33,868 bases of DNA from Halanaerobiaceae bacterium. Lineage in GTDB: Bacteria; Bacillota; Halanaerobiia; Halanaerobiales; Halarsenatibacteraceae. The stretch's first letter is position 1; each line of letters begins with the position of its first letter. Positions 25,727-33,868 of the stretch are shown here, one piece after another. The notes under the pieces are model-generated. The model was not told the DNA's origin, ran no database searches, and saw nothing but the letters and a program-made list of their open reading frames with translations. The DNA is taken from contig PWEJ01000060.1 in NCBI GenBank assembly GCA_003553485.1, positions 1 through 33,868 on the forward strand. The letters run 5' to 3'. The translations under genes were made by a program, and so were the position numbers.

Positions 25727-25755
25727 TTGCAAAATAATTAAAAATAGCTTATAAT
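25727..25755 (+). promoter_or_regulatory. promoter of recA
   Basis: TTGCAA (25727-25732), a 17-base spacer and TATAAT (25750-25755). I see no LexA-type palindrome (GAAC-N4-GTTC) in or beside it. Confidence 0.75.
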
Positions 25756-25810
25756 TAGTAATATATATATGAGATGGAAAATTATTCAAAAAAAGAGAGG
25801 GGGGATTAAT

Positions 25811-26842
25811 TTGGCTCAAAGTGATAAAGAAAAAGCTTTAGATAAAGCTGTTGATCGCATTCAAAAACAATTTGGTGAAGGGGCAATAATGCGTCTGGGG
25901 GATTCTAATACTCTAGATGTAGAGGTTATTCCAACAGGTTGTTTACCTTTGGATTTAGCCTTAGGAGTGGGAGGAATACCCCGGGGAAGAATTGTAGAAC
26001 TATATGGCAATGAATCATCAGGGAAAACTACTCTGGGATTGCATATTATAGCCGAAGCTCAAAAAATGGGAGGTATAGCTGCTTTTATTGATGCTGAGCA
26101 TGCCTTAGACCCCCGTTATGCTCAAAATTTAGGGGTAAAGATTGAGGATTTATTAATTTCCCAGCCTAATAATGGAGAAGAGGCTCTGGAAATTACAGAG
26201 TCTTTAATAAGAAGCAATGCTATTGATCTGGTTGTTTTAGATTCAGTGGCGGCTTTGGTTCCTAAAGCTGAGCTTGAAGGTGAAATGGGAGATTCTCATG
26301 TTGGCCTGCAGGCTAGGTTAATGTCCCAGGCAATGAGAAAACTCTCAGGAGCAATAAGCAGTTCTAAAACCTCTGCTGTTTTTATTAATCAGATAAGAGA
26401 AAAAATTGGAGTTATGTTTGGTAATCCTGAGACCACCCCCGGGGGTAGAGCATTAAAATTTTACTCCTCTATTAGAATAGAAATACGCCGGTCACAGACT
26501 ATTAAAGATGGTTCTGAGGTTATAGGCTCTCATGCTAGAGCTAAAATTGTCAAAAACAAAGTTGCTCCACCTTTTAAGCAGGCTGAATTTGATATTATGT
26601 ATGGCACAGGTATTTCTCGCTCTGGAGCCCTATTGGATTTAGGTGAAGAAACAGGCGTTATTGATAGAGCTGGGGCCTGGTACTCCTATGGTGAAGAAAG
26701 GCTTGGCCAGGGAAGAGAAAACTCTAAAGAATATATGGAGGAAAATCCTGAACTAATGGAGGAAATTGAAAATAAGATCAGAGCTGCTGTAGGTTTGCAG
26801 GAGGAAGAAGATAAAGGTGATGAAGACTCCAACGATGAGTAA
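25811..26842 (+). CDS. recA: recombinase RecA
   Basis: A 343-residue RecA. Walker A is GNESSGKT (66-73), Walker B is VVLDSVAAL (141-149), and the L2 loop [17 protein letters not shown] (204-220) is present; the C-terminus is acidic. It forms filaments on single-stranded DNA for recombination and repair. I start at TTG 25811, which has AGAGGGGGGA 6 bases upstream and gives the standard N-terminus [12 protein letters not shown]. The in-frame ATG at 25769 lies only a few bases from the predicted transcription start, has no ribosome binding site, and would add a non-homologous 14-residue tail. recX overlaps its end. Confidence 0.97.
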   Translation: MAQSDKEKALDKAVDRIQKQFGEGAIMRLGDSNTLDVEVIPTGCLPLDLALGVGGIPRGRIVELYGNESSGKTTLGLHIIAEAQKMGGIAAFIDAEHALDPRYAQNLGVKIEDLLISQPNNGEEALEITESLIRSNAIDLVVLDSVAALVPKAELEGEMGDSHVGLQARLMSQAMRKLSGAISSSKTSAVFINQIREKIGVMFGNPETTPGGRALKFYSSIRIEIRRSQTIKDGSEVIGSHARAKIVKNKVAPPFKQAEFDIMYGTGISRSGALLDLGEETGVIDRAGAWYSYGEERLGQGRENSKEYMEENPELMEEIENKIRAAVGLQEEEDKGDEDSNDE

Positions 26843-27317
26843 CTCAGATAATAAAGGTGAAATCAGAAACAAAGTTTTTAAATATCTTGCCAGAAGAGAA
26901 CACTCAAAAAAAGAGTTGTATGATAAACTCAAGAGAAAAAAATATGATTTAAATGCCATCAACGAAGTTTTAGAAGATATGTCTGCTAAGGATTATATCA
27001 ATGACGAAAGATTTGCCCGTATTTGGATTGAACAGCGCCTCAATAACAAGCCTCGCGGGCCTTATCTAATAAAAAAAGAATTAAATAAAAAAGGGGTTTC
27101 TACTGAAACCCAGGAAAAACTTTTAGCTGAACTCCTGCCTTTAGCTGAAGAAAAAAGATTAGCTAAAAAGCTAGCCAGAGAGTGGTTAAATAAAAAAAAC
27201 TTGGCTAAATTTGAAGAAGAGGTAAAAATAAAAGAGAAACTCTTTAGATATCTAGTACAAAAAGGATTCCACCGCTCTATTAGTAAAGAAGTTGCTCTGG
27301 ATATAAAGCTGCCTTAA
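26817..27317 (+). CDS. recX: regulatory protein RecX
   Basis: A protein of about 160-166 residues, made almost entirely of helices, with the RecX pattern: [37 protein letters not shown], then [14 protein letters not shown]. RecX binds RecA filaments and limits their activity. The gene overlaps recA by up to 26 bases, so the two are made together. The start is uncertain: GTG 26817, ATG 26820 and ATG 26835 are all in frame. AGGAGG at 26799-26804 suits the first two and AAGGTGA at 26814 the last. A terminator hairpin overlaps its stop codon. Confidence 0.92.
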   Translation: MMKTPTMSNSDNKGEIRNKVFKYLARREHSKKELYDKLKRKKYDLNAINEVLEDMSAKDYINDERFARIWIEQRLNNKPRGPYLIKKELNKKGVSTETQEKLLAELLPLAEEKRLAKKLAREWLNKKNLAKFEEEVKIKEKLFRYLVQKGFHRSISKEVALDIKLP

Positions 27318-27336
27318 ATAATAGGGCAGCTTTTTT
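27305..27336 (+). terminator. rho-independent terminator overlapping the end of recX
   Basis: AAAGCTGCC (27305-27313) pairs with GGCAGCTTT (27325-27333), followed by more T residues. The recX stop codon lies in the loop. Confidence 0.85.
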
Positions 27337-27413
27337 GATTAGCTAATGGTGAAGTATAAGATATTATTATATTTATTTGAAAAATTAAATTATATTTTGG
27401 GGGATAAGCTTTC

Positions 27414-27442
27414 TTGACACTTAAATAAAAAAAGGTTAAAAT
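27414..27442 (+). promoter_or_regulatory. promoter of the RNase Y gene
   Basis: TTGACA (27414-27419), a 17-base spacer and TAAAAT (27437-27442). It leaves a leader of about 65 bases. Confidence 0.75.
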
Positions 27443-27500
27443 ATTAACAGATGCCATAAAATCAAGGGTTTTTCATTGTTTAAATAAATATTAAAATAAT

Positions 27501-27517
27501 TGGAGGTGTAAAAAATT
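27501..27517 (+). promoter_or_regulatory. ribosome binding site that defines an ATT start for rny
   Basis: TGGAGGTG (27501-27508) is followed by 6 bases and ATT (27515-27517). The overlapping ATG at 27519 is out of frame and runs straight into TAA. Confidence 0.7.
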
Positions 27518-29047
27518 AATGTAATTATAATTGCAGGTGTTACTTTAATAGCTGGTTTACTACTGGGCTATTTAATCAGAAAATATATTGCTGAAGCTAG
27601 AATTCAATCGGCGGAAGAAGAAGCAAAAAAAATTCGGACTGAAGCTAAGCGGGAAGCTGAATCAACCAAAAAAGAGATGATTTTAGAAGCAAAAGAAGAA
27701 GTTCATAAAATGAAGGATGAAATGAACAAGGAGAATCAAGAAAGAAGGAATGAACTGCAAAAATTAGAAAATCGTCTTGTGCATAGAGAAGAAAACCTGG
27801 ATAGAAAAGCAGAAAACCTGGAGAAAAAAGAAGAGCAACTAAAACAAAAGGAAAATGAACTTGTTGAGGAAGAAAAGGAATTGCAAAATTTGAAGGAAGA
27901 ACAGCAAGAAAAATTAGAGAAAATTGCTGGTATGAACCAAGAGGAAGCACAAACTTATCTCTTGAATAAAATGGAAGAAGAATTAGAGCATGAGTATTCT
28001 CGTAGAATAAAAGAAAAAGAAGCTGAATTGCGGGAAACTGCTGATAAAAAGGCCCGAGAGATTGTTTCTTTGGCTATTCAACGTTGTGCTGCTGACCATG
28101 TGGCTGAAACTACCGTTTCTGTAGTTTCTCTGCCAAATGACGAGATGAAAGGAAGAATAATTGGTAGGGAAGGCAGGAATATTAGAACAATAGAAAGTTT
28201 GACCGGAATTGATCTGATAATTGATGATACTCCTGAAGCTGTTGTAATTTCTGGTTTTGATCCGATGAGGAGGGAAGTTGCCAGAATTGCACTGGAGAAG
28301 TTGATTGAAGATGGGAGAATCCATCCTGCCCGAATTGAAGAGATGGTAGAAAAAGCTAAAACAGAGCTAGATGAGCATATCAGAGAAATTGGGGAAGAAG
28401 CTACCTTCGATACTGGTGTGCATGGACTTGATAAGGAAATTGTCAAGTATCTAGGAAGACTGAAATTTAGAACTAGTTTTGGGCAAAATGTTTTGCAGCA
28501 TTCTTTAGAGGTTTCTTATCTGGCTGGAATTATGGCATCAGAATTAGGAGCAGACGTGAATTTGGCTAAAAGGGCCGGGTTATTGCATGATTTAGGTAAA
28601 GCAATTGACCATGAAGTTGAAGGGCCCCATATTGACATTGGGGTGGATTTAGCGAAAAAACATGGGGAAAGCGAAAAAGTTTTGCATGCTATTGAAGCTC
28701 ATCATGGAGATGTTGAATTTCAGTCTGTGGAAGCGGTGTTGGTAGCAGCAGGTGATGCTATTTCAGCTGCCAGACCTGGAGCTCGAAAGGAAACATTAGA
28801 ATCATATATAAAACGCCTAGAAGAATTGGAGGATTTAGGTCAATCCTTTAAAGGTGTTAATAATGCTTATGCTATTCAGGCTGGTAGAGAGATAAGGGTT
28901 ATTGTAGAGTCAGATAAGGTTAATGACACGCAGGCCAGTAAATTAAGTAGAGATATATCTAAAAAAATAGAGGATAATATGGATTATCCAGGACAAATTA
29001 AAGTGGTTGTAATAAGAGAAACAAGAAATGTAGAATATGCAAAATAA
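27515..29047 (+). CDS. rny: ribonuclease Y
   Basis: A 510-residue protein, close to the family norm of about 520, when read from ATT 27515. It has an N-terminal membrane anchor ([20 protein letters not shown]), a long charged coiled coil (about 30-180), a KH domain with [15 protein letters not shown], and an HD domain with His329 and His358-Asp359 ([12 protein letters not shown]). It is the membrane-bound endonuclease that starts mRNA decay. The first in-frame ATG, 27677, would remove the anchor and 54 residues. The ATT start has an ideal ribosome binding site. It is flanked by its own promoter and terminator. Confidence 0.93.
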   Translation: MNVIIIAGVTLIAGLLLGYLIRKYIAEARIQSAEEEAKKIRTEAKREAESTKKEMILEAKEEVHKMKDEMNKENQERRNELQKLENRLVHREENLDRKAENLEKKEEQLKQKENELVEEEKELQNLKEEQQEKLEKIAGMNQEEAQTYLLNKMEEELEHEYSRRIKEKEAELRETADKKAREIVSLAIQRCAADHVAETTVSVVSLPNDEMKGRIIGREGRNIRTIESLTGIDLIIDDTPEAVVISGFDPMRREVARIALEKLIEDGRIHPARIEEMVEKAKTELDEHIREIGEEATFDTGVHGLDKEIVKYLGRLKFRTSFGQNVLQHSLEVSYLAGIMASELGADVNLAKRAGLLHDLGKAIDHEVEGPHIDIGVDLAKKHGESEKVLHAIEAHHGDVEFQSVEAVLVAAGDAISAARPGARKETLESYIKRLEELEDLGQSFKGVNNAYAIQAGREIRVIVESDKVNDTQASKLSRDISKKIEDNMDYPGQIKVVVIRETRNVEYAK

Positions 29048-29066
29048 ATATAATTAGTCAAAAACA

Positions 29067-29107
29067 AAGGGGGGGCAGGTTCTTTTATAAGCCTCCTCTT
29101 AAGTTTT
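29067..29107 (+). terminator. rho-independent terminator after rny
   Basis: AAGGGGGGGC (29067-29076) pairs with GCCTCCTCTT (29091-29100) over 10 positions including two G-U pairs. AAG and a run of six T follow. Confidence 0.7.
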
Positions 29108-29149
29108 TTATCTTTATAATTAAATATTAAATAGAAAGAGGATAGAGGA

Positions 29150-29926
29150 ATGAAATTTTTGCTAATTGGTGATATTGTTGGGCGGGCTGGCAGAAGAGCT
29201 GTAAGGGAACTATTACCAGACCTTGTAGAAGAACATGAAATTGATTTTGTCATTGCCAATGCTGAAAATTCGGCAGGAGGTTTTGGAATCACGAAAAAAA
29301 TTGCAGAAGAATTATTTGAATATGGAATTGATTGCTTGACCATGGGAAATCATACCTGGAAAAATAAAAACATTTATAAATTTATTGATGCTGAACCCAG
29401 ACTGGTTAGACCATTGAATTTTGCTCCTGGAATACCTGGTAGAGGTTATTCTACTTTTAGAAAAAATGGAAGAAGGATAATCGTAGCCAATTTAATTGGC
29501 CAGATATATATCGGCCCCCATGATTCTCCCTTTCGCACCATAGATAAACATTTAGATTCTATGGAATTGGAATCTGATATATTGTTATTGGATTTTCATG
29601 CTGAAGCAACAGGAGAAAAAGGAGCAATGGGTAGATATCTAGATGGGAGAGTGGATTGTGTTTTTGGCACCCATACTCATGTCCAGACTAATGATGCAAA
29701 AATTTTGCCTGAAGGAACAGCTTTTATTTCTGATATAGGTATGACTGGAGCAATTGATTCTATTTTAGGTATGAAACCTGATTCTATTATAAAAAAACAT
29801 TTAACTGGCTTGCCGACAAAATTTTCGGTAGGAACAGGTAGTGTAAAACTTTCTGGTGCTGTCTTTGATTACAAAAATAATAAAATTTTTCCTGTAAATA
29901 AAGTTTATAACCAGGGGGGAAATTAA
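29150..29926 (+). CDS. ymdB: YmdB-family metallophosphoesterase
   Basis: A 258-residue protein of the TIGR00282 family. Metal-binding blocks are LIGDIVGRAGRR (Asp8), NAENSAGGFG (Glu39, Asn40), MGNHTWKN (Asn67, His68), LLDFHAEATGEK and FGTHTHVQTND. B. subtilis YmdB is a 2',3'-cyclic nucleotide phosphodiesterase that affects biofilm and motility decisions and lies directly after rny, as here. ATG 29150 has AGAGGA upstream. In B. subtilis spoVS follows; here the rnf operon does. A terminator separates it from rny, although no strong promoter of its own was seen. Confidence 0.93.
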   Translation: MKFLLIGDIVGRAGRRAVRELLPDLVEEHEIDFVIANAENSAGGFGITKKIAEELFEYGIDCLTMGNHTWKNKNIYKFIDAEPRLVRPLNFAPGIPGRGYSTFRKNGRRIIVANLIGQIYIGPHDSPFRTIDKHLDSMELESDILLLDFHAEATGEKGAMGRYLDGRVDCVFGTHTHVQTNDAKILPEGTAFISDIGMTGAIDSILGMKPDSIIKKHLTGLPTKFSVGTGSVKLSGAVFDYKNNKIFPVNKVYNQGGN

Positions 29927-29943
29927 TTTACAAGTAATCTTTC

Positions 29944-29972
29944 TTGACATGAAAATTACTATCTGTTAAACT
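29944..29972 (+). promoter_or_regulatory. promoter of the rnf operon
   Basis: TTGACA (29944-29949), a 17-base spacer and TAAACT (29967-29972). The leader before rnfC would be about 130 bases and contains the short frame and hairpin listed next. Confidence 0.75.
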
Positions 29973-30009
29973 AATCTCAGGACTTTTATTTTATCAGAGG
30001 GGTATTAAA

Positions 30010-30087
30010 ATGCTAAGATGTGTTACAAAAATAACAATATTTTTTTGGTTAAATATACCATTCAAAACTGCTCTTAAGGGGCAGTAA
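30010..30087 (+). CDS. possible 25-residue leader peptide upstream of rnfC
   Basis: ATG 30010 follows AGAGGGG (29996-30002) with 7-base spacing and opens a 25-codon frame, MLRCVTKITIFFWLNIPF and so on, ending with TAA at 30085-30087. It lies wholly inside the predicted rnf leader. Its last codons form the 3' arm of a hairpin just before the rnfC ribosome binding site, so translation could control the fold. No run of one codon stands out. It may be a chance frame; the good ribosome binding site and placement are the only evidence. Confidence 0.35.
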   Translation: MLRCVTKITIFFWLNIPFKTALKGQ

Positions 30088-30091
30088 TTTT
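30067..30091 (+). promoter_or_regulatory. leader hairpin before rnfC (possible attenuator)
   Basis: ACTGCTC (30067-30073) pairs with GGGCAGT (30079-30085), including one G-U, with a 5-base loop. AATTTTAT follows and then the rnfC GGAGGTG at 30093-30099. It could be a weak terminator/attenuator or set access to the ribosome binding site. Confidence 0.4.
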
Positions 30092-30110
30092 ATGGAGGTG
30101 TAAAATAATA

Positions 30111-31418
30111 GTGGAAGAACTAAAAAAGTTTCCCATTGGAGGAGTCCATTTGCCTGAGGAAAAACATTTAACTACTGATGTTCCAATAGAAAGAATGGAT
30201 TTTCCTACCAAGGTGACAATTCCTTTACAAATGCATATTGGAGCCCCCTGCAAACCAATAATAGATGAAGGGACAGAAGTGAAAAGAGGACAGAAAATTG
30301 CAGAAAATAAAGAAGAACTTTCTGCAGCTATCCATGCCAGTATTTCTGGGGTTTATAAGGGCATTGTTACCCGACCTGGTGCTGATGGTACTGAAATTGA
30401 TTGTTTATTGATCGAAAATACTGGTCAAAAAAATGAAGAAGTTTTAATGGAAAAGGATTACGATACAGAAAACCCACAACATAAAGATATTGTAGATATG
30501 GTTAGAAAAGCAGGGGTAGTTGGTTTAGGGGGAGCCTGTTTTCCCACTCATATTAAACTTTCACCACCTGATGATAAGCCAATTGATACCATAATAATAA
30601 ATGGGGCAGAATGTGAACCCTATCTTACAGTAGATGACAGATTAATGCAGGAAAAAACAAATACCTTATTTAAAGGCCTGGAATTGATAAGACAGGCTGT
30701 AGATGCTGAAAAAGGTATAGTAGCCAGTGAAATCAATAAACCTGAAGCTATCAAAGCTATTAGAGAAGAAGCAAATAATTGGGAAAATCTTGAAGGGGTT
30801 CCTCTGGATACTCGCTATCCTCATGGAGCTGAAAAACACCTGATAAAAGCTGTTTTAAATAGAGAAGTTCCTCGGCGTGGATTGCCGATGGATGTAGGTA
30901 TAATTGTTAATAATGTACAGACTGCAATTAAAATAGCCGAGGCTTATTTTGAAGGTAGAGCTCTAACTGATAGAGTTTTAACAGTTAGTGGTAGAGGCCT
31001 GGAGAAACAATTAAATCTATTGGTTCCTATTGGAGCATCTTTGCAGGATGTCATTGATTATGCTGGAGGAATTGTTGTTGATGATTATTACACTATTGTT
31101 GGAGGCCCTATGACTGGTAAAAGAGTGTTAAGTCATGATGTCCCTGTTGCTAAAGGTACATCAGGAATTGTTGTTCTTTCTCAGGAAGAATATGGTGACA
31201 CTGAAAAAAGAGTCTGCATAAGGTGTGGCAAATGTGTTGATGTCTGTCCAATGTATTTACCACCAAATCGTATTACGGCTTTTGTAAATAATGAAATGTT
31301 TAAAGAAGCGGAAATAGCTGGCCTTAATGATTGTATAGAATGTGGTGCCTGTGCCTTTGTCTGCCCGGCTAAAAGACCTTTATTACGCTGGATACAAAGA
31401 GGAAAAGCTGCTAATTAA
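30111..31418 (+). CDS. rnfC: Rnf complex subunit C
   Basis: A 435-residue peripheral subunit. It has a lipoyl-like N-terminal region (HASISGVYKGIVTRPG), the flavin/NADH site VVGLGGACFPTHIKL (about 136-150) with NGAECEP (164-170), a soluble ligand-binding beta-grasp segment, and two [4Fe-4S] motifs: Cys369, 372, 375, 379 and Cys408, 411, 414, 418. RnfC exchanges electrons with NADH in the ferredoxin:NAD oxidoreductase that pumps Na+ or H+. The GTG start at 30111 has GGAGGTG about 11 bases upstream. The RnfD-type gene follows after 19 bases. Confidence 0.95.
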   Translation: MEELKKFPIGGVHLPEEKHLTTDVPIERMDFPTKVTIPLQMHIGAPCKPIIDEGTEVKRGQKIAENKEELSAAIHASISGVYKGIVTRPGADGTEIDCLLIENTGQKNEEVLMEKDYDTENPQHKDIVDMVRKAGVVGLGGACFPTHIKLSPPDDKPIDTIIINGAECEPYLTVDDRLMQEKTNTLFKGLELIRQAVDAEKGIVASEINKPEAIKAIREEANNWENLEGVPLDTRYPHGAEKHLIKAVLNREVPRRGLPMDVGIIVNNVQTAIKIAEAYFEGRALTDRVLTVSGRGLEKQLNLLVPIGASLQDVIDYAGGIVVDDYYTIVGGPMTGKRVLSHDVPVAKGTSGIVVLSQEEYGDTEKRVCIRCGKCVDVCPMYLPPNRITAFVNNEMFKEAEIAGLNDCIECGACAFVCPAKRPLLRWIQRGKAAN

Positions 31419-31437
31419 TAATTGGAGGTGACAGATT

Positions 31438-33868
31438 TTGGCTAATTCATATGAAATGTCAGGACCACACATTCAGGATTTAGATTCCATTGAAAAGACG
31501 ATGTGGAATGTGGTTCTGGCGTTGATTCCGGCAATGCTTGCTGCCGTATATTTATTTGGGACTTATGCTCTATATTTAATTTTCGCTACAGTTTTAGCCT
31601 GTGTGGTAGTAGAATTGCCTTATCACAGAAACAAAAAAGGTTTTAATAAAATTTTAGGAGACGGAAGTGCTGTTGTCACTGGAGTTATTTTAGGCTTGTC
31701 CCTCCCACCAACAGCACCCTGGTGGATCCCTTTAATTGGTGGGGTTGTTGCAATTGTTATTGGTAAACAACTTTTCGGAGGTTTAGGCAACAATATTTTT
31801 AACCCTGCTTTAGTGGGGCGGGCTATTTTGGCTATCTCATGGCCAGTTTTTATGACGCAATGGGTGACTCCCTTAGATGGAGTTTCAACAGTAACACCCT
31901 TATCTTCACCGGCTGCTTCCGCTTCTTATTGGGATCTTTTTATTGGAAATGTTCCTGGTAGTTTAGGAGAAACATCTGTAATTATGCTGCTAATAGGAGC
32001 TGCATACTTATATTATAAGGGATATCTTGATTTGAGGATTTCTCTTTCTTATTTAATTTCTGCAGGTGCTGTGGCCATAGTTTTAGGCACTGATCCTTTA
32101 TTTACAATTTTAGCCGGTTCTCTTGTATTTGGTGCTTTCTTTATTGCTACTGATATGGTAAGTTCTCCTGCCACTAGAAGCGGAAGGATAGCTTATGGTA
32201 TTGGTTGTGGTGTTTTAACTGTTGTTATCAGGGAATTTACTGCTTACCCTGAAGGGGTAACATTTGCAGTATTAATTATGAATGGTTTTGCCCATTTATT
32301 TGATACTTTATTAGAAGGATATAAGTTTGGGCAGATTGGTTTAAAGAAAAAAAGAATAACTCAGGTAGGAGTGGTTGTTTTAGCAACTGTTATTTTTTCC
32401 TTAATCGCCTACGGTGGAACTCAGATAACTGATACAGATTTTTTGCAACAGCATCATCGGGTCTTTGATGAATATAAAAATAGTTTTTTCCCCCAGGCTG
32501 ATAGTTTTAACATGTTAGAAGATCTTCATAGAGATAGATTATTGGCAGAGGTTACCCATGGCCATGAAAGATTGGGCTTTTTAGCATATGTTCACCGTAT
32601 AGGATATAGTGGCAGTATTGAAAATATGATTGCTCTAGATCCTGAAGGAGAAGTAATTGGTAGCAAGATAATTGAACATGAAGAAAGCTCTACTCTTGGA
32701 GCTCAAATTGAAAAGGATGAATTTAGAGATCAATTTATAGGTTTAAGATATGGTGATTTAAATCCTACTTTAGAAGGTGGCGACTTTGAACTTGACACAA
32801 TAACTAACGCTACATTATCCTCAATTGCTACAGCTCAAACCTTTGAATCAGCTTTAGAATTAGTAAACCGGCAATTAGAAGGTAATGAATATGATTATTT
32901 TGACATGCCGACAGGCAGATATGTAGGTACTGGCTCAGGTATGTGGGGGGAAATGGAAGTTGAAGTTATTATTGAAGATGGTTTCTTAATTGATGTCAAC
33001 ATTCTTAGACATAAAGATACTCCACATGTTGCTAGAAGTGCCTTTGAAAGAATGAAACCTAGAGTAATAAGTGCTCAAAGTACCGATGTAGATACAATAT
33101 CAGGATCTACTATGAGTAGCCGGGGAATGCTTTCAGCAATTGATGACGCTTTAGCTGGTGAAAGAGTAGATGTAGCTGAAGCAAGATTTGATATAGAAGA
33201 TGGAACTTATACAGGCTCAGCTTCAGGTATGATTGGAGATATAGTAGTTGAAGTTGAAATTCTTGACGGTGAAGTTGTCGACATTAAAATATTAGAAGAA
33301 GAAGAGACAACTTATCTGGCAGATCCAGCCTTTGAACTTTTAAAAGAAAGAGTATTAACAGAGCAGAGCACAGAAGTAGATCTAGTCTCAGGAGCTACTA
33401 TGACTAGTCGAGGTTTTCTTGCTGCTGTAGCTGATGCTGTTACTGTAGATGAAGATTTTGTGATTCCAGTAGATGACGGCACCTACGAAGGTGTTGGAGC
33501 TGGATATATGGGAGATATTGTTTTAGAAGTTACTGTTGAAAATGGTGAGATAGTTAGTGTTGATGTTTTGGATCATCAAGAGACTGAGGATATTTCACTG
33601 CCTGCCTTTGATGAACTAGAAGAAGAAGTTATTAGAGCTCAAACCACCAGTATAGATACCGTATCAGGAGCTACTGGTAGTAGTGAAGGATTCTTACGAG
33701 CTATTGAAAACGCTCTTGGTGTTGATGAAGAAGTTGAGGTGAGCTATGAAGATGGCACTTATACGGCCACAGGTACAGGCTATAATGATGATATAGAGAT
33801 AGAGGTAGAGGTAGAAGATGGTGAGATAACATCCATCGAGGTATTAAGCCATGAAGAAACAGAAGATA
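31438..33868 (+). CDS. rnfD: RnfD-RnfG fusion with tandem FMN-binding modules (3' end beyond window)
   Basis: One uninterrupted frame of 810 codons that is still open at the window end. TTG 31438 has GGAGGTG 7 bases upstream. Residues 1 to about 300 are a polytopic RnfD (GDGSAVVTGVILGLSLPP, NIFNPALVGRA), with DGVSTVTPL (147-155) at the place where RnfD carries covalent FMN, probably on Thr153. A membrane helix (about 310-325) leads into an RnfG-like domain (about 342-480) with DTITNATLSS (Thr459). Then come FMN_bind-like modules at 491-575, 585-668 and 677-760, with SGST (Thr558), SGAT (Thr654) and SGAT (Thr746), and a fourth from 770 onward. The external part is strongly acidic. Usual Rnf operons encode D and G separately. 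Domain identities are firm by motif; actual flavinylation is inference. Confidence 0.9.
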   Translation, partial: MANSYEMSGPHIQDLDSIEKTMWNVVLALIPAMLAAVYLFGTYALYLIFATVLACVVVELPYHRNKKGFNKILGDGSAVVTGVILGLSLPPTAPWWIPLIGGVVAIVIGKQLFGGLGNNIFNPALVGRAILAISWPVFMTQWVTPLDGVSTVTPLSSPAASASYWDLFIGNVPGSLGETSVIMLLIGAAYLYYKGYLDLRISLSYLISAGAVAIVLGTDPLFTILAGSLVFGAFFIATDMVSSPATRSGRIAYGIGCGVLTVVIREFTAYPEGVTFAVLIMNGFAHLFDTLLEGYKFGQIGLKKKRITQVGVVVLATVIFSLIAYGGTQITDTDFLQQHHRVFDEYKNSFFPQADSFNMLEDLHRDRLLAEVTHGHERLGFLAYVHRIGYSGSIENMIALDPEGEVIGSKIIEHEESSTLGAQIEKDEFRDQFIGLRYGDLNPTLEGGDFELDTITNATLSSIATAQTFESALELVNRQLEGNEYDYFDMPTGRYVGTGSGMWGEMEVEVIIEDGFLIDVNILRHKDTPHVARSAFERMKPRVISAQSTDVDTISGSTMSSRGMLSAIDDALAGERVDVAEARFDIEDGTYTGSASGMIGDIVVEVEILDGEVVDIKILEEEETTYLADPAFELLKERVLTEQSTEVDLVSGATMTSRGFLAAVADAVTVDEDFVIPVDDGTYEGVGAGYMGDIVLEVTVENGEIVSVDVLDHQETEDISLPAFDELEEEVIRAQTTSIDTVSGATGSSEGFLRAIENALGVDEEVEVSYEDGTYTATGTGYNDDIEIEVEVEDGEITSIEVLSHEETED
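32908..33868 (+). repeat. tandem FMN-binding module repeats within the rnfD-G frame
   Basis: Protein-level repeats of about 92-96 residues begin at 32908, 33190, 33466 and 33745 (the last is cut by the window end). Each has the pattern [D]GTY-x-G-x-[GS]-x-G ... [DE]GE[IV]-x-[DS]-[IV] ..., and each complete unit then has AF-x3-[KE]-x-R/E-V and an ISG[AS]T-type motif. The copies are diverged at DNA level, so this is an old expansion and not a recent tandem duplication. Confidence 0.85.

Noticed and set aside
25727-25810. LexA/SOS operator at the recA promoter
   Set aside because: I searched by eye for a GAAC-N4-GTTC type palindrome and found none around the promoter or leader.
1-33868. CRISPR arrays, insertion sequences or prophage genes
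   Set aside because: No regularly spaced direct repeats, transposase, integrase or phage structural genes were seen on either strand.

Overview
The window is an AT-rich, tightly packed bacterial chromosome segment with almost all genes on the + strand, strong GGAGG-type ribosome binding sites and frequent TTG/GTG starts. No rRNA, insertion sequence, prophage or CRISPR array was seen. The gene order is that of low-GC Firmicutes: asd, aspartokinase, dapA, RNase J, FtsK/SpoIIIE, YmfK, RodZ/YmfM, pgsA, cinA, recA, rny and ymdB follow the Bacillus subtilis order. An Rnf complex, many radical-SAM enzymes and acid-rich proteins point to an anaerobe. A Halanaerobiales-like halophilic or alkaliphilic organism is my best guess, by inference only.

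Region by region: (1) 1-4711 holds the end of an unrecognised gene, an ATP-grasp (glutathionylspermidine-synthase-like) enzyme, acylphosphatase, a nicotinamidase-type hydrolase, a THUMP rRNA methyltransferase and an EamA transporter, closely spaced or overlapping. (2) 4717-8637 is the lysine/diaminopimelate block dapB-asd-aspartokinase-dapA, closed by a terminator. (3) 8752-14887 carries RNase J, FtsK/SpoIIIE, YmfK and RodZ. (4) 14947-20231 is an island that interrupts the B. subtilis-like order. It holds a leftward tRNA-Pro/Glu/Tyr cluster, surE, a leftward exported DOMON-like protein, sfsA, a radical-SAM/partner pair linked to DNA metabolism, tRNA-Thr, a small conserved protein and a second tRNA-Pro, each unit with a readable promoter. 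(5) 20280-25720 is rimO-pgsA-pgpA-cinA-TPR protein-thpR. (6) 25727-29926 is recA-recX, then rny, then ymdB, separated by terminators. (7) 29944-33868 is the start of an Rnf operon: a promoter, a possible leader peptide with a hairpin, rnfC, and a very long frame that runs off the window end.

The most striking item is that last frame (31438 to beyond 33868). It begins as RnfD, continues without a stop into an RnfG-like FMN-binding domain, and then carries at least three complete tandem FMN-binding modules and part of a fourth, each complete one ending in a flavinylation-type Ser-Gly-(Ala/Ser)-Thr motif. This suggests an Rnf complex with an added multi-flavin chain outside the membrane.

Second, two core genes (cinA and rny) appear to start at ATT codons placed ideally behind strong ribosome binding sites; the first downstream ATG in each would cut off conserved domain. 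Several other starts (pncA, rnj, surE, recA, pgsA, the TPR gene) were moved inward to the codon that the ribosome binding site supports.
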